Notes under the pieces: model-generated | The model's input: only the letters and a program-made list of their open reading frames with translations | Database searches by the model: none | Told to the model about the DNA's origin: nothing | In this document: positions 32,864-45,329 of the stretch, piece after piece | How positions within the stretch are numbered: position 1 is the stretch's first letter | Layout: every line of letters starts with the position of its first letter | Position numbers and translations under genes: made by a program | Assembly: GCA_023053575.1 (NCBI GenBank) | Contig: JAKZAP010000022.1 | Location: forward strand, 10,644,518 to 10,708,517 | From: Branchinecta lynchi | Taxonomy: Eukaryota; Arthropoda; Branchiopoda; Anostraca; Branchinectidae | Length of the DNA: 64,000 nt | Direction: 5' to 3'

Positions 32864-33330
32864 GACTACGGAGTCTTCCGTAGCCAAAATACTTTGAATG
32901 AAATGGATCAAAGCCTGACCTCGGATTAGCCAGCGACTAACTGCAGCTAGCGGATGAAGACCGAGTGACCTATTGTCAAGATGACAGGAAATTAATGATG
33001 GCGATGAAAACCGAAGAGATATATAGAAAAGTAGGCGATAGAGGGAGGGAATAACTAGGAGGACTATTGCGGCGCAAAGTGCTATGGGATGTCTCCATAA
33101 CAGTAGACTGAATTACTATCATAGGTACGACTTGTCCTTAACTTCGGCAGCTACCACAGAGACAGCTTAGGTGGGATATAAAGAATAATCCCCGTTAAAG
33201 AGTAAGAGAAACAACCTCTTCGTTATAATCTCTAGTTTACTTTCAATGTGTTAGTTTTGTTAGTTTCTACCGCTGAAACACCCCACGGTTGAATTTAGCT
33301 CTGTTTTGTAGCGTTAACCTCAGTGACGAA

Positions 33331-34232
33331 CAGTGTTGCCAGATTGTGCTTGTAGAAAGAAGCTCACGTCCTTTGCACTAACAAATTCTAAAGTCGCCGA
33401 AGGCGAATTTTTTCGACAACATTAATCATCAAAGAGTCTTTCTGGGATCCCAAATAAAATTAAGGGCAACCTATGTTATCATAAGTAGCCCGTCCAAGCC
33501 CTATATTTAGGGGTAGGGGAGGTATCATTAACAGGACCTCAAACCAGATAATCATGGAAATATGAAGTTTTTACCCTCCTAAGTTTCATCTGAATTGCTC
33601 CACTCATTTGAGGCCATCGAGCTTTTTATCCCGATATCAACCAAGATGAAGACATGTTAACTTTTATAACTTTTTCGAACAGAACTAAAACAATTAATCA
33701 CGTGCGGTCATATTATGATAATCGACAAACAGTTATTTATTGGCTAAGACTTGATATCAACCTCCGAGATTATCGCGGCAAAAACTAGCGCAGGGTCATA
33801 AGAACCCAGTTCGGACCGAAAGAAATATGTCAAACACTCGTCAAACACGATTCCGGCCTGGAAAAAATGTCAGTAATCCGCGTCTAATTTTGAAATAGCG
33901 ATTATTACAAGAACCTCATATACAACCGTAGGAAACCTGCAGCTTCACACCTAAAAATATAAGAGAACCCAAATAAGAATTATCCAAGCGATATGGTTGC
34001 CAGCAATGCCAGCCTCCGCGTTCAGTAGTATGCAACAGTAGTGTAGGTAGGATATTGGAAAACTTTTGATTTTGAGTTACGTAAAGCTCGGGGTCCCAAG
34101 AAAACGCCCAAAAGAAGCCATATTTTAACAAAACAAGCCCACTTTCCCGCCCCAAGCCCGTCGCAAAATAGCCCGCCCCAGCTAACAGAAACAAGCCCAT
34201 GGGGCGGGAAACAAGCAAATCTGGCAACACTG
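33331..34232. mobile_element. hAT element with perfect 8-bp duplication
   Basis: Ends CAGTGTTGCCAGATT / AATCTGGCAACACTG, flanked by GTGACGAA (33323-33330 and 34233-34240). 902 bp; no transposase frame. It contains a decayed family A right end at 33430-33525. Confidence 0.9.
33430..33525 (-). repeat. Decayed family A fragment inside the hAT element
   Basis: GGGATCCCAAATAAAATTAAGG, CCTATGTTATCATAAG and CCCTATATTTAGGGGTAGGG match the right end with an internal deletion. Confidence 0.6.
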
Positions 34233-34240
34233 GTGACGAA

Positions 34241-36373
34241 CAAGGCTCTGACTACTTTGGAGTGGCTTTATGCCACACTGTCAACGAACAAAGCTCCAAA
34301 TTTTCGAAAAATTTCAATAATGTGCAATTTGGCGAAGGATCAATCCTTACTCAAATTCCTCTCCCAGGGGCTGGCACAGAGCACATCCATCGGGTCGCTT
34401 TTGGGCGACCCAGAATTCAAACCAACACAATTCTTCACCATCACTATTAACACTTGAGAAAAACGTAGTATCCTGTCAAGAATGAACTAAACTCTTGGAC
34501 AAAATTACTGAGAGCTTCGGAGACAGGGAGTTTGGCAGAAAGTAAAGAAGTTGAAAGTTGCCAGTAGGGCTATTTTAAAGTGTGAATCACGTGGGCGAAA
34601 CGACATAGGGCATCCCAAATAACGTCGTGACGAAAGATCAAAGCCGTCAACAGACAAAGAAGAATTCTAAACACGATGATGGAAGACGGGAGTCCAAAAA
34701 TCGATTGTTGTTTATAAACAAAAATGGACTAATTAATTTAATATTTTTGACGTGGAGATGGGCAAGATGATAATTGTCATAGTGAACTGAAGTTGACTTT
34801 TGCGTATGCCCTTGTTATATTTATGTAACATTTAAGGGGATACTTCTGAAATCGAAGAAAACAACGACACGAAATTGTAATTATATATTATTTCAAGGTT
34901 GGGTGGAACGATAGGCCTACAGGGTATCCCAAATAACGACGCGACGATTGATTAGTTCCGTCAAAAGGAGGGCCCTACTGAATAACACGACCAAAGGAAG
35001 AGGGATACTTAAGACGAGAATGACACGGTGGCATTACTATATTACAACGCGTTACCCAATTTTAAACTCGAATGAAACGTCACAGGACACAAAATATAAC
35101 GTCGTTGTCTTCTAACACGTACTTGACACTAAAGCCCAAATACCTTGAAAAGAATAGAAAGGAACCTAAAAGACTGGAGAGGTATTAGTAAAGAGGGAGG
35201 CAGTAAAAAGGGAGAAAACACGAGAAACACTAAAACCGAAGCACTCAGTAAACAATCAGTTACAAGCAAGAGCATCCAGAATCAACTAACACAGCCGAAG
35301 AGGAATGGCGTCTTATTCATGGTTTCCAAAGCGGGAAGTCTTAATTATCATCACTCAGAAAAAGGAGTAATACGGCAACACCCATTATAAACTGATACTA
35401 AAACAAGAAACAACACTTCGACCAAACCCTAGCTGACCCACAGCCGACATACAGAAGATGCCAATCTGAACAACAGGTCTTCCAAGCATATGAGAGCATA
35501 CCTACTCAGGTTGCGTATACAGTCGTTATTGCCACATACAACAATAACATGTCAGAAGTTTTGTAAAAGACAACACAAGGATGCGCAGTTTCAACAAATA
35601 GCACTTAGGATGTTAGCTATTATTTTTTTTTTTACTTTACGCATTAAAACATTATGCATACCAGAAGAGACGAAATATAGCCGAAAAAACGTCTGCTGAC
35701 TTTTTTGTTTGTCATCAAGATCACGGAAAAGTCAGGAGATACTTTTTCCGCTCTTCCTGCACTGCCTGTTCTGCATAACGTTTAAAGCATAACTTTTGCA
35801 AAATCATGACAGATAACATCCCAAGTGGTATCCGTTGAAACCGCGCATCCTTGTATTATCTCTTATGAAATTTTTGAAAGTATGGTTATGATGATAAAAA
35901 GAGCCAGTTGACGGGAGTACCTGCAGCATAGATAGTTATTTTCACTTGTGATGTTCACGGCCATCACATGTACTTTGTAACGGTCAAATAGCGTACCTTG
36001 TGGAATGAAAATGATAAGAGGGGAGGGGAGAAGCTAATTTTCTGGTCATGCGGGGACTATGGAACCAAAATAATAACACAACTATAATGATCTTAGCTGC
36101 TAGTAAATCGTTGGAACGCAACCTCAGTCATCCACGATATAGGATATATTGTCACCACCAATAACCACTGCCTTCAGGGGGTCTCGTCTTATCAAGTGAG
36201 AACCACCTATGTGGAACGAGGCAAAGAAGCACCTGACATAAGAACTGTTTTTTAAGGACATGTGAAATGAGGAATATTATTTTACTTTTTTTAACCACTT
36301 CATAACCTTACGACACTTTCCGAACAAGGAAAACCACAATACGACTATCGCACGTAGTCTAATTCTCACGAAT
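34241..36373. other. Unassigned intron 1 sequence
   Basis: Two GGGATACTT/GGCATCCCAAATAACG-like strings recur (34610, 34925). No gene, exon or named element found. Confidence 0.45.
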
Positions 36374-37218
36374 AACGAGACCAAAGGTTTTGATGGGATC
36401 CCAAAAATTTAACATTTGATCCAGACAATCGGGTCTTACAGAGGTCCGGTCTTCACCAGACTCATTGAGCACTATAGTAATAAAATTTAGAAACAGATTA
36501 AGGCAAATGGTAATCATCTGAGAAGACCAAGTTCAAATATGGATTCAGGATATGTGTTTACCCCTATAGCCTGCGTCATACCTACTTCAGATAAAACTTC
36601 AAGTTTTAACATTTTTTCCGTTGTCAGCCGGATTCTTGGCGAACTATGTATCCAGGTAGAAAATGGTAGAAAATACACGAATTCAGCACGTCATTTTACC
36701 CGTAAATCGAACACCTATTGAAATTCATATTAAACTTTTACTTGTAACAAATTTTCCGGTTTTAGCCGGATTCCGGGCGATCTACTTGTCCGGCTAGAAA
36801 AAAATTTTCATATCTGGATTCAGCATGTTTCCCTATCTGTAAATCGAACCTTTAATCAACTTCAGATTAAACTTTTATTTTTCAAACATTTTCGGGTTTT
36901 GGCCGGGTTCCAGGCGATCTACTGGTCCGACAAGAAAATCATCTTGATATACGGATTCGGCATGTCTCCTTGGGACATCTAATCCACTTCAGATAAAACT
37001 TTTACTTTCAACAAACTGTCCGGTGTTGGCCGAATTCCGGGTGAACTACTTGTCCGGAGAGTTTCATATCCGTGTTCAGCATGTCGTCTTACTCCATAAT
37101 CGATTAGCTTTTAAATTTTTTTTCTTCAAAATATCTCGTTACCTTCGAGAGTTATCGTGCTGACAGACGGACAACTTTTGCGATGTCATGAGTATCCCCC
37201 CACTTACGTTTTGGGATC
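36374..37218 (+). mobile_element. Family A element, both ends present
   Basis: AACGAGACCAAAGG ... GGGATCCC left; CACTTACGTTTT GGGATCCC right, followed by C and A runs. Three to four core units. Confidence 0.8.
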
Positions 37219-37509
37219 CCCCCCCCCCCCAAAAAAAAAACCTCTCTCGGTATTCGGTATCAGGTAAATTGACTTTGTGCTTGTCCAATTTCGCATAGAC
37301 ACGTCACAGAAACTGCTTGACGTCTAAATTGATTGGCTTCACCGAATCTATTTTTTGTAGTAATGACGCAAGTTTGATTCAAATATACAGTGGAAAAAGT
37401 TGTTTCTGTGTAAAGACTGGGATAGTAGCATAAACATCTAAAAAATATCAAGAAAACAAAACGAGGGTCGCGGAAGCTTTAAACCCTTCAGTTGAACTTT
37501 AAAACTCAC

Positions 37510-37567
37510 CCTTCTGAAATATTGACGTCTCGTTCGCATCTCGTGCCATCCTCAGTAGTGAAGACAT
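37510..37567 (-). CDS. Candidate alternative first exon of paxillin (hypothesis)
   Basis: An open minus-strand frame (reaching up to 37759) ends at a good donor, AAGG/GTGAGT (donor 37509-37504). From the in-frame ATG at 37567 it encodes MSSLLRMARDANETSIFQK plus one base. That phase would join exon 2 exactly, giving ...IFQK-DALLADL. It lies inside intron 1 on the same strand. A phase match has a one-in-three chance of being accidental. I recognise no domain. It could instead be the 5' exon of a nested gene, or simply chance. Confidence 0.3.
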
Positions 37568-37759
37568 ATTGACAGGCTCCTCCCCCGGTCTTTCCTCGCC
37601 CTCAATAGTTGCCCCCTCAAACCGTACTCTCCTTGGTCTGCTTAGTTTTCGCTCCAGCCCCTTACCCTCCCTTACTCCCACACAGTCACACAGATTAATT
37701 TTGTACAGCTGTTTTCCAACTTGCTTTAACAGGTGACGGACCAGAACAGGTCTTACCAA

Positions 37760-39760
37760 TTGGTCAGCCCTTCATGCAATGAGATTTGTCTGGTTTCAGT
37801 CGAAAGGCAAAATACTGGGAATAGTCTAAAAGTTGGAACACTCGAGACCAATCCAAGTGTGGTTCCAAACTCCCAAAAGAAAGAGACAGATAAAGCTCTT
37901 CCACGATTGATCAGCACCCTTAGGATACACTGTCTGTGATCTTTTTTACCACACCCAACAGGTCAACTGCGATCAAAAGCGCAACAAGAAATGAAACAGT
38001 ATAAACTAAAGTAGTGATAAGTCCCTTCAAAGTTTGTTTCCAGCCTCTTTAACGGTAGAGACCGATTAGGCTGATAAACTAACTGAAGTCCTGCTTAGGA
38101 GTCTTCTACAAGCTCTTCTATATCGTGCAACACCGTCAAAAGTTCAACCAAATGAACGTCTCCCAGCTGGTTCTGGATTTGACGTTGGTTCGTACGATAG
38201 AATAATTTCCAGTATCTTCACTCATTCACTGAACTCCTGAACTCACACTAACTCCCGGTCACCTGGTCAGAGGGTTTTGTTTACAAAGTAGACGAGATAA
38301 ACTTTTGCAGTAATTTTAACAAATCAATACGCCACATAAAATCCAAAGATCTGCTTTCTAAACAAACAAACTTTGCGTCAAAAAGAAATGGCCAGAGGCC
38401 TCACTGCTTCTGGTACTACCCAAAAGGCACAATGGAGGTCAACCGGAATATCACCGGATTTTCTGTCAGTGGACTTCAACATCGAACGCCGCCTTTTGCT
38501 ATTCACAAGAGATGGCACAGGAAGACATAAACCCCTGCGGAACAATGCCAGGCTGGTCCACTGCTTTTGAGAATATCCACAAAGCACAATTTGAGTTTAA
38601 CCGGATTAGCACCGGATTTTCTGTCACAGCGGCAATAATATTTAAAACCGCATCCTACTTATCACAAAAGATCGCACAGGATATGAGAAAGCTCCGGAAA
38701 CAAGACCGGGTTTCCGGACGAAAGAGGAATTTCAACGAAGACAACACAAGGGTAGACCGGCTACAGTTCAGTACTGATGATCGGTCGTGGGTTGAAAAAC
38801 TTGTCCAAGTATCAGATTGCCTCATGCATGGGAGCACCTACGAAAACCATCAACTTCTCTTGGCAAAACGACGACGGCCCCAGCAGAGAAGCTACAGCCC
38901 AGTATCAACTAAAGTATTTTTTTTTAAATACAAATAAATTTACGCAATCTAACCAACTAAGTAGCCTAGTTGTAAAAACTGGCCGTATTGTTCTATCTCG
39001 TGTCGTATTAAAGTATTCGTAATTTTATTTTAATTATTTAAGAAAAATTGACAGTAATGTACGAAATGTTTTCCCTAATGTATGTGGGCTTCCTTGTACG
39101 AATATTCTCGTGACAATATTATCGTTGTTTGTGTCTGTATCTGTTTGTTTTTGTTCAGTTATTAATGCCTTTTATATCATTATCTGTTTAAAAAAATCAG
39201 TTTATTAACTAAGTAGAATTTGTGTATGCTGCTGGCGTGCCTGGCACATTTATTAAGTCAAGTGCTATTTCCGTTGTAACAACACTCTACCTTACCATAT
39301 ACTGGGTGGAAGTAGCCTATTTATTCCGGTATCCATTTTCTTCAATTTTTTTTTTTTTAACTTGCATATCATTTCTGTTTAAAAACAACACATTTTCAAG
39401 AAGAATGGTTATGTTCCCTTAGTTAATGCAATCTGATCTGCTGGATAAATAACGAGCGGCCAGATTGATTGCCTTGCTGCTGTAAACGGCAAATTTGATT
39501 TTCGTCTTTTGTGAAAAATATTGGCTGGAGTTAAGTTGTTAAAAGAGAAAATGTAAGAAACTTCATAATCCTAATTACTACCGACCGACCGGCGATGGTT
39601 TCTCCCCAATTTTCGACCATATCAACAAATTCTTGAATTCAAAAATGCTGTTCATCTAATTCCCTTTCGCACAGGAAGCTTATGGAATTAATTTGGTCTG
39701 AAACCTCACAACTACAATTTTATATGCTGTTCCAGTTTGGATCGCTGCTCTTAAAGGACC
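37760..39760. other. Mostly unassigned; contains a ~158-bp tandem duplication
   Basis: 38420-38560 and 38578-38720 share AACCGGA.TA.CACCGGATTT, TCTGTCA and CACAA.AGATGGCACAGGA. The remainder has no recognisable gene. Confidence 0.5.
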
Positions 39761-39764
39761 CCTC

Positions 39765-40203
39765 TTGCTTGTTCTGCCTTTTATAATATACTTAGCTCCC
39801 ATGTGGAATTATAAGCTTCTAAAATCCCCACCTTTCTCCACTGTTTCGTTTCGTAACTACACATTTTTAGCGCTTTTTCGGCCTTGCCGAGTTTTCCCGT
39901 CAACCAACGAAAAGTTTGCCGGAATCTTGAACGTTCGCTGACAACTCTTCCATACATAAGGATGTGATAATCTTCTGTTAGTGACTTCTTTTACTTGCTT
40001 AGTTTTCGCACTTTTTAGCCAAGGCATGTTCAGTTTGAAAATGTTTTGCGCCCAGCCGCCGCGTCGGAGAGCAGGAAGGCTGGTTATAGTCGACAAGCGC
40101 TAAGGCGAGAATCGCTAGTTTCAGGTGGAAAGTAATGGTATTTTCGAAAACGTGTCTTCTGATCCCTTTCATAGGGAAAAGATCATTTCTAGTAAGAGTT
40201 GTG
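39765..40203 (+). repeat. Family K repeat, copy 1
   Basis: Shares TTCTGCCTTTTATA, TTTTTAGCGCTT.TTCGGCC and TTTCTAGTAAGAG..GTGCTTTAAG with 49183-49622 and, in part, 61500-61882. It abuts the LINE fragment at 40199. Confidence 0.65.
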
Positions 40204-40936
40204 CTTTAAGAAAAAACATATTCTGAGAAAACTAAAATCAGCTCAACGAATTTCGATGTTGGCAATCTCCAAATCTTTTCGTAGCGCACAGTCAGAAGTA
40301 ATAACAGCTATTTCTGGCGTGTTACCTATTCACATTAGAGCTTTTGAACTGACTGCATTAAGATATGCTCGCAAAGGCCGTCCTCAAAATTGGCCGATGT
40401 TTACTCCACCTTCTTTCCCTTTAGTTCAAAGATCATCTCTTCATAGTATTTTTACAGATGAAGTTCTTTCTGAATTGTTTGGACACAGTATTTTTGATAA
40501 TAATTTTATTTTAAACCGTCAGTTTCTAAAATCTAAGTTATATGAAATGTGGTATAGGGATTTTCAAAATTCAGTTAGCTACTGGCCAAGCCGTTTCTTT
40601 TCAAGTACAAATGATTTAATTGCTGCTTCTTCTTTTGAACCAAAATACCAGTTGACACAATTTATTACCGGCCATTGTCGTCTTAATAGTTTCCTGCATA
40701 GAATTGGTAAAGCTCCTTCTAGCTTGTGTTATTGTTGCCAAATTCCTGAAACTTGCAGCCATCTTTTATTTGAATGTCCTATATATTACACTCAGCGAAT
40801 GTCCTTGTATTTGTGTTTATCTCAACTAGGTCTTAGCTTTCCTTTTAGTCTGAATTTAGCAGTGAGTAATAAGTATATTAGAAATCTTGTTATTGTTTTT
40901 TTTTTAAAAAGAACTAGGAGATTAGAAATTTCGTAG
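40199..40936 (+). pseudogene. R1/I-like LINE ORF2 C-terminal fragment
   Basis: The frame of 245 residues begins in LKSAQRISMLAISKSFRSAQ...SGVLPIHIRAFE, the segment after the reverse transcriptase in R1/I/Jockey-type elements. It continues to ITGHCRLNSFLHRIGKAPSS and a CYCC...H...C zinc knuckle. It is truncated at the 5' side and joins directly to a repeat of family K (39765-40203). It is a different LINE clade from the two above. Confidence 0.78.
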
Positions 40937-40939
40937 TTG

Positions 40940-42060
40940 GTGATCACTGGTTGCGTCATCACTTTTCTTCAGTCGAGACTTTATGATTAGATTAGTGTTT
41001 TATTTTTGATGTCATGTAGTTTTAGTTTAGTATATAGAGTAAATACCTTGTTTGGTTTACTCACGATTAAATACTTGCAAACCTCACTACTGTAAGTTAA
41101 GTTTGTTTGCTTTGTCGAAAAAACCCGTCCTGAGTTAAGTCCAAAATTGGACCAAATGAACTGCCAAGCATAGCTACACCTCCACTTTCCATACCTGGAG
41201 GGTGAACAAAAACATGGCAATTTACTGCTGCTGAGAAGGAGGAAACAGGAAGAAGAGCATGAACCGTAGTAAGGTGCATGTCAAGTATGCCGGACACCTT
41301 TTGCCGGACACCTTTTCGATATTAAATCTTTCTATATCTTGGACAGGCTAAATGTACCCTGCATGAACTAAAATGTTATAAATTGGACGGTAGAAGCTGA
41401 ATAGGAGTTGAGGGTTGCGTCAGTCACACAGTTGAATTAAAAAATAAAAGCGTAGTTTAAAATACGGATTACCAGAAACATTAACGGGACACCTGCATCG
41501 AGAATTGCAAAATGGCACATATGCAAATACAAGCTAATATATGGTTGATTTTCTGCTTTCCGTAGTAGGCTAAATTCTATCCCCTAAACTTTCGTGTTCT
41601 TCCCCTCCGCCCTACTTAAATTTCCTTGAATTCATAGTCATCTTTCTAAAGAAGATCATCTCAATTTCATAGCTCCCGCCATCTACACAACTGAAACGGG
41701 ACAAGCTCCGCTAGAGAGCCACGAAGTAGCACGCATGTCTTTCTTCATAATCATGGCTTTTAGAAGAAAGGTGTCATATAAGTTAATGCGGAATAACATA
41801 GAGTCGTGACGTGTATTGTGACGTCATGTGATTGAGGACCCAACCTAGGATTTGGATTTCCTTAGGACAGTTTACAAATATAAACGCGACCGTCGCCTCG
41901 CTGGCCTCTCGGCTCTATATACAGATATTAAAATATATATTGACCGATAAACTACAATTTTTCGTGTTTAGAGGTAAAATAAATGTAACAGATGTGAAAT
42001 CACAAATGAGACGGATGAAATGTTTCCTATTGTTTGTATTTTTTTAATGTTGTATATGTA
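40940..42060. other. Unassigned intron 1 sequence
   Basis: GCCGGACACCTTTT is duplicated at about 41290. No gene seen. Confidence 0.5.
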
Positions 42061-42065
42061 GTTTG

Positions 42066-43493
42066 TGTGGCACTTGTAGCTTCGCTGAAGTGCCATATAC
42101 CGATCACTTTTCGGTCTGTCGGTCGGTCAGGCCACTGTTCGCGAGTTAGGGTACTTCCAGAAATGCTACGACGATGAAACTTGGCAGGACTATCAGGGAC
42201 CCGACCAAACTACTTAGAAATAGTTGCTTCCCCGATCCAACCATCGTGGGGGTGGTGGAGGGAAGAGGAATCCAGAATCTTGAGGTATGTATAAACTTTG
42301 GAAGGGGTGATCGCATCTTGATGAAACTTATTTTCTTTTTTCTTTTTCTTTTCCAAGGAAAGACCTCGTGTCTCGGATGTACATTTCAAGTCCGGACCAA
42401 ATCCGAAGAGTGTGTGGGGGGTGGAACAGGAAATCTTGTGACACGCTTGCAGTAGAGCGATTGGGATGAAACTAGCGGGGAAGAACAAGCACAAGCCCTA
42501 GATACAACACTGACAGAAACGGACCGGATTCGGGCACTGTGGGCATAGTTAGAGGGGGGTGGGGCGAATTCCGGTAATCACGTGTTAAGGTACTTCCGGA
42601 TGTGCTAGGACGATGAAACTTGGCTCAAACATTAGAGTTCCCTGATCCGACCATCGTGGGGGGAATGGAGGGAGGGGGAATCCTGAATCTTGAGGTATGT
42701 ACAACCTTTGAACGGGTAATCGGATCTTAATGAAATTTGAGATTTGGAACGATCTCGTATCTCAAATAACCTATTTAAAGCACCTGATCCAATGAATGTT
42801 GGGGGGGGGGGGAGCAAGCAAACTTTTACATGCAAACCGGTTAAACTTCGCGTAGTGCAAGTGCCAATCTCCAGATACTCTGCCTTCGGCCGGATGGGGG
42901 AAGGAAATCTTGTGACACGCTTAAAGTGGAGCGATCGGGATGAAACTTGGTTGTAAGAGCAAGCACAAGCCCTAGATACATCAGTGACCGAACCGTACCG
43001 GGTTCGGGCACTGTGGGGGGGGGCTGGGGGGGAGGGATCCGGAATTCCGTTGATCGAAAATTAAGGTACTTCTCGATGTGCTAGGACGATGAAACTTCTA
43101 GCACTCAAAGTAAAAAAAAATATATCGTTTGACCAAACGATATATATTCATGATCCCCATGATCAATTTGCCTTAAGGATTTGCTTGCAAGTGAAAGCCT
43201 TAACGTACAAACACTAATTTTGAGCAAAATATACATTTTCATGATCCCGAAGAGCTTATTATTATTTTTGCTTCAAAAGTTTTCATTACAGATGAATTTC
43301 TAGCGCCCTTAAAGTGTGCATCATCAGAGCCAAATGCAAAAATAAAATAAGTTTTACGAACGGTACATCTCGTGATTTCCAAGGGCCCATGATCATTATT
43401 ATCTCAAGGGTTTTACTTACAAATGATCAAAACAAACCCACGAATTGACGAATTCCTACTTTCATCCTTTGACCCAGCCTTACAAGTGCCACA
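42066..43493 (+). mobile_element. Family B element, complete, 13-bp inverted ends
   Basis: TGTGGCACTTGTA (42066-42078) and TACAAGTGCCACA (43481-43493) are perfect inverted ends. The left end also forms a hairpin with AAGTGCC at about 42090. Inside are three ~400-450-bp units with GTACTTCC..ATGTGCTAGGACGA TGAAACTTGG, GATCCGACCATCGTGGGG and G runs. No protein. Target duplication unclear. Confidence 0.8.
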
Positions 43494-45325
43494 TGGGCTT
43501 CTAACTCCTTTTGTTTTATTTTATTTCTACTGATTTGTTAGAAGATGTCGAAATTTGAATTGTATGCGAGACTTTTTTTTATCTGACTTTAGTATCATTT
43601 TCAATGGCGGAATAAACGCTGCTAAAATTGTATATTATTACCATTTTTGTACTATTAATGACGAAGCATAATATTTTTTTCGGGGGGGGGGGGGGTAGCT
43701 TAGTGTAGTTGGTCGTCCTAAGTGATGGACCGATCCTGATGTAGCCTACAGACGGCACGACGGAACATTAATTGACGCCCGGTTAATCGAAGCGAGTACT
43801 GCCCGGGGTCGTTGGTTCACAAACACACCCAACAAGTTTACAACTACAGCCCCCATCTTGCGGCAATGCCAATCAAGGATGATTAGTGAACCAAAATTGG
43901 TCCTCGTTAAAATCTCATTCAACCTTGCAAACTGCTAACGAGCTGATCTCACTTACACATGAATGATCAATTAATTAATTTCATTCAGACTTTTGGCAAA
44001 GCTATATGACTGACGTCTTCAAGACGACACAGTACACCTAAAAAAGGACATACTAGTACTCTGCTGCATATTATACCACAGCAATAAACTCATAGTTCTT
44101 GCTAGAATTACTTTCTTGTGATGACGATGCTGATGCTAAAATGTCTATATAACGTATAGGACAAATACAAACATATAGGATAAAAAGCTTACTTTACTAG
44201 AACATTTTTATGACCCAATATTTGTGCAAGTACAAATGACTGTTCTGGGGAAGTTAGTTGGTAACTAATCTGCAACAGATTAGATACTATCCAGGACAAC
44301 GGACTTTGATGGGAAACTTAAGAGAGGAAAATAAAGACGAAATGATTTGCAAATTCTTTTTAGGTAATAATTTGGGATTTTGACCAAGTTTTTGAACTCA
44401 ACAGAAAATTTTTAGGGGCTGCTCATCGGCAAATTTGGCGTATGCAAAAGAAATAGAGAAACGTGATTTCGGCTTTTTTTCTTGATCAGCTAGTTATCCC
44501 TCTAAGATGTTGTGCGAGAGAGAAATATAATTTCGGATTTTTCGGCCAATTACAGCGTAAAAAGGCAGAGGCATAATTTCGGATTTTTTCGGCCGATTAC
44601 AGCGTACATCAAGAGGCAGAGAGGGACAGAGGTAGACCGTAGGCAGGGATCGCGTAAACCTTGCGACAGAAGTGAGCAGCCCCTTTGAAGATGTAGCCCA
44701 ACCAAGCAAAAGCCGGAATACAGGACTCACACTCAGCCTTACCTAACACCCCAGTACTAGTACTAATTCAGTCTGCAGGACATTCCAGACGTCACGATCT
44801 TGGATCTCAAATCACGGCACACGCCCCATTCCCTTTCCTCACGTGTGCACCTATTAGTGGAGCTTCCAGCCCGAGTGCAAGACCTTTATCAAAGCCTTAT
44901 ATGGGAGACTCTTGAGTCACGCAACACGAGAATTTCTGGCACACATAAGATGAAATTATTGCTGATGTATCTGTTGCTACACCAGTCAGCAAAAAATATG
45001 GTCTACAATTCGACGACCGACTACAAGGCTACACGCGCACAAAAGGAAGCTCAGGGAGTAAAGATTCCATGTGGCGGGACATCTGACGTCTCTATTTTAT
45101 TTATTTCAAAGCATTGACAACAGGGGCCGTTACATTACATCTACAACTCAAATAGATAACAAGAAGAGAGGAAATATATAAGTGGAAGGCATGATACAGT
45201 AGAGGCACACAAACCTCAATCAAGACGGGTCGAACCAACAATATAGTCCACCCCCAAGCTCGCTGCTCGACATCTAAGAATAAATTATCCGCCTCTTTAG
45301 CAACATCTTCAATTGATGGTTGGGT
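43494..45325. other. Mostly unassigned
   Basis: TAGCTTAGTGTAGTTGG at 43697 and GGTTCACAAAC at 43813 recall RNA-polymerase-III A and B boxes but are ~115 bp apart, too far for a tRNA. 44463-44615 holds a fold-back arm. Confidence 0.4.
44463..44615 (+). repeat. Single arm related to the 2222 fold-back
   Basis: It shares CTTGATCAGCTAGTTA, AAGATG.TGTGCGAG and AATTTCGGATTT with the arm at 2222; the last ~60 bp (AATTTCGGATTTTT CGGCC.ATTACAGCG) are duplicated in tandem. Confidence 0.6.
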
Positions 45326-45329
45326 CTCA

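Noticed and set aside
43690..43820. tRNA gene or tRNA-derived SINE
   Set aside because: A-box- and B-box-like strings are ~115 bp apart and no cloverleaf could be drawn.
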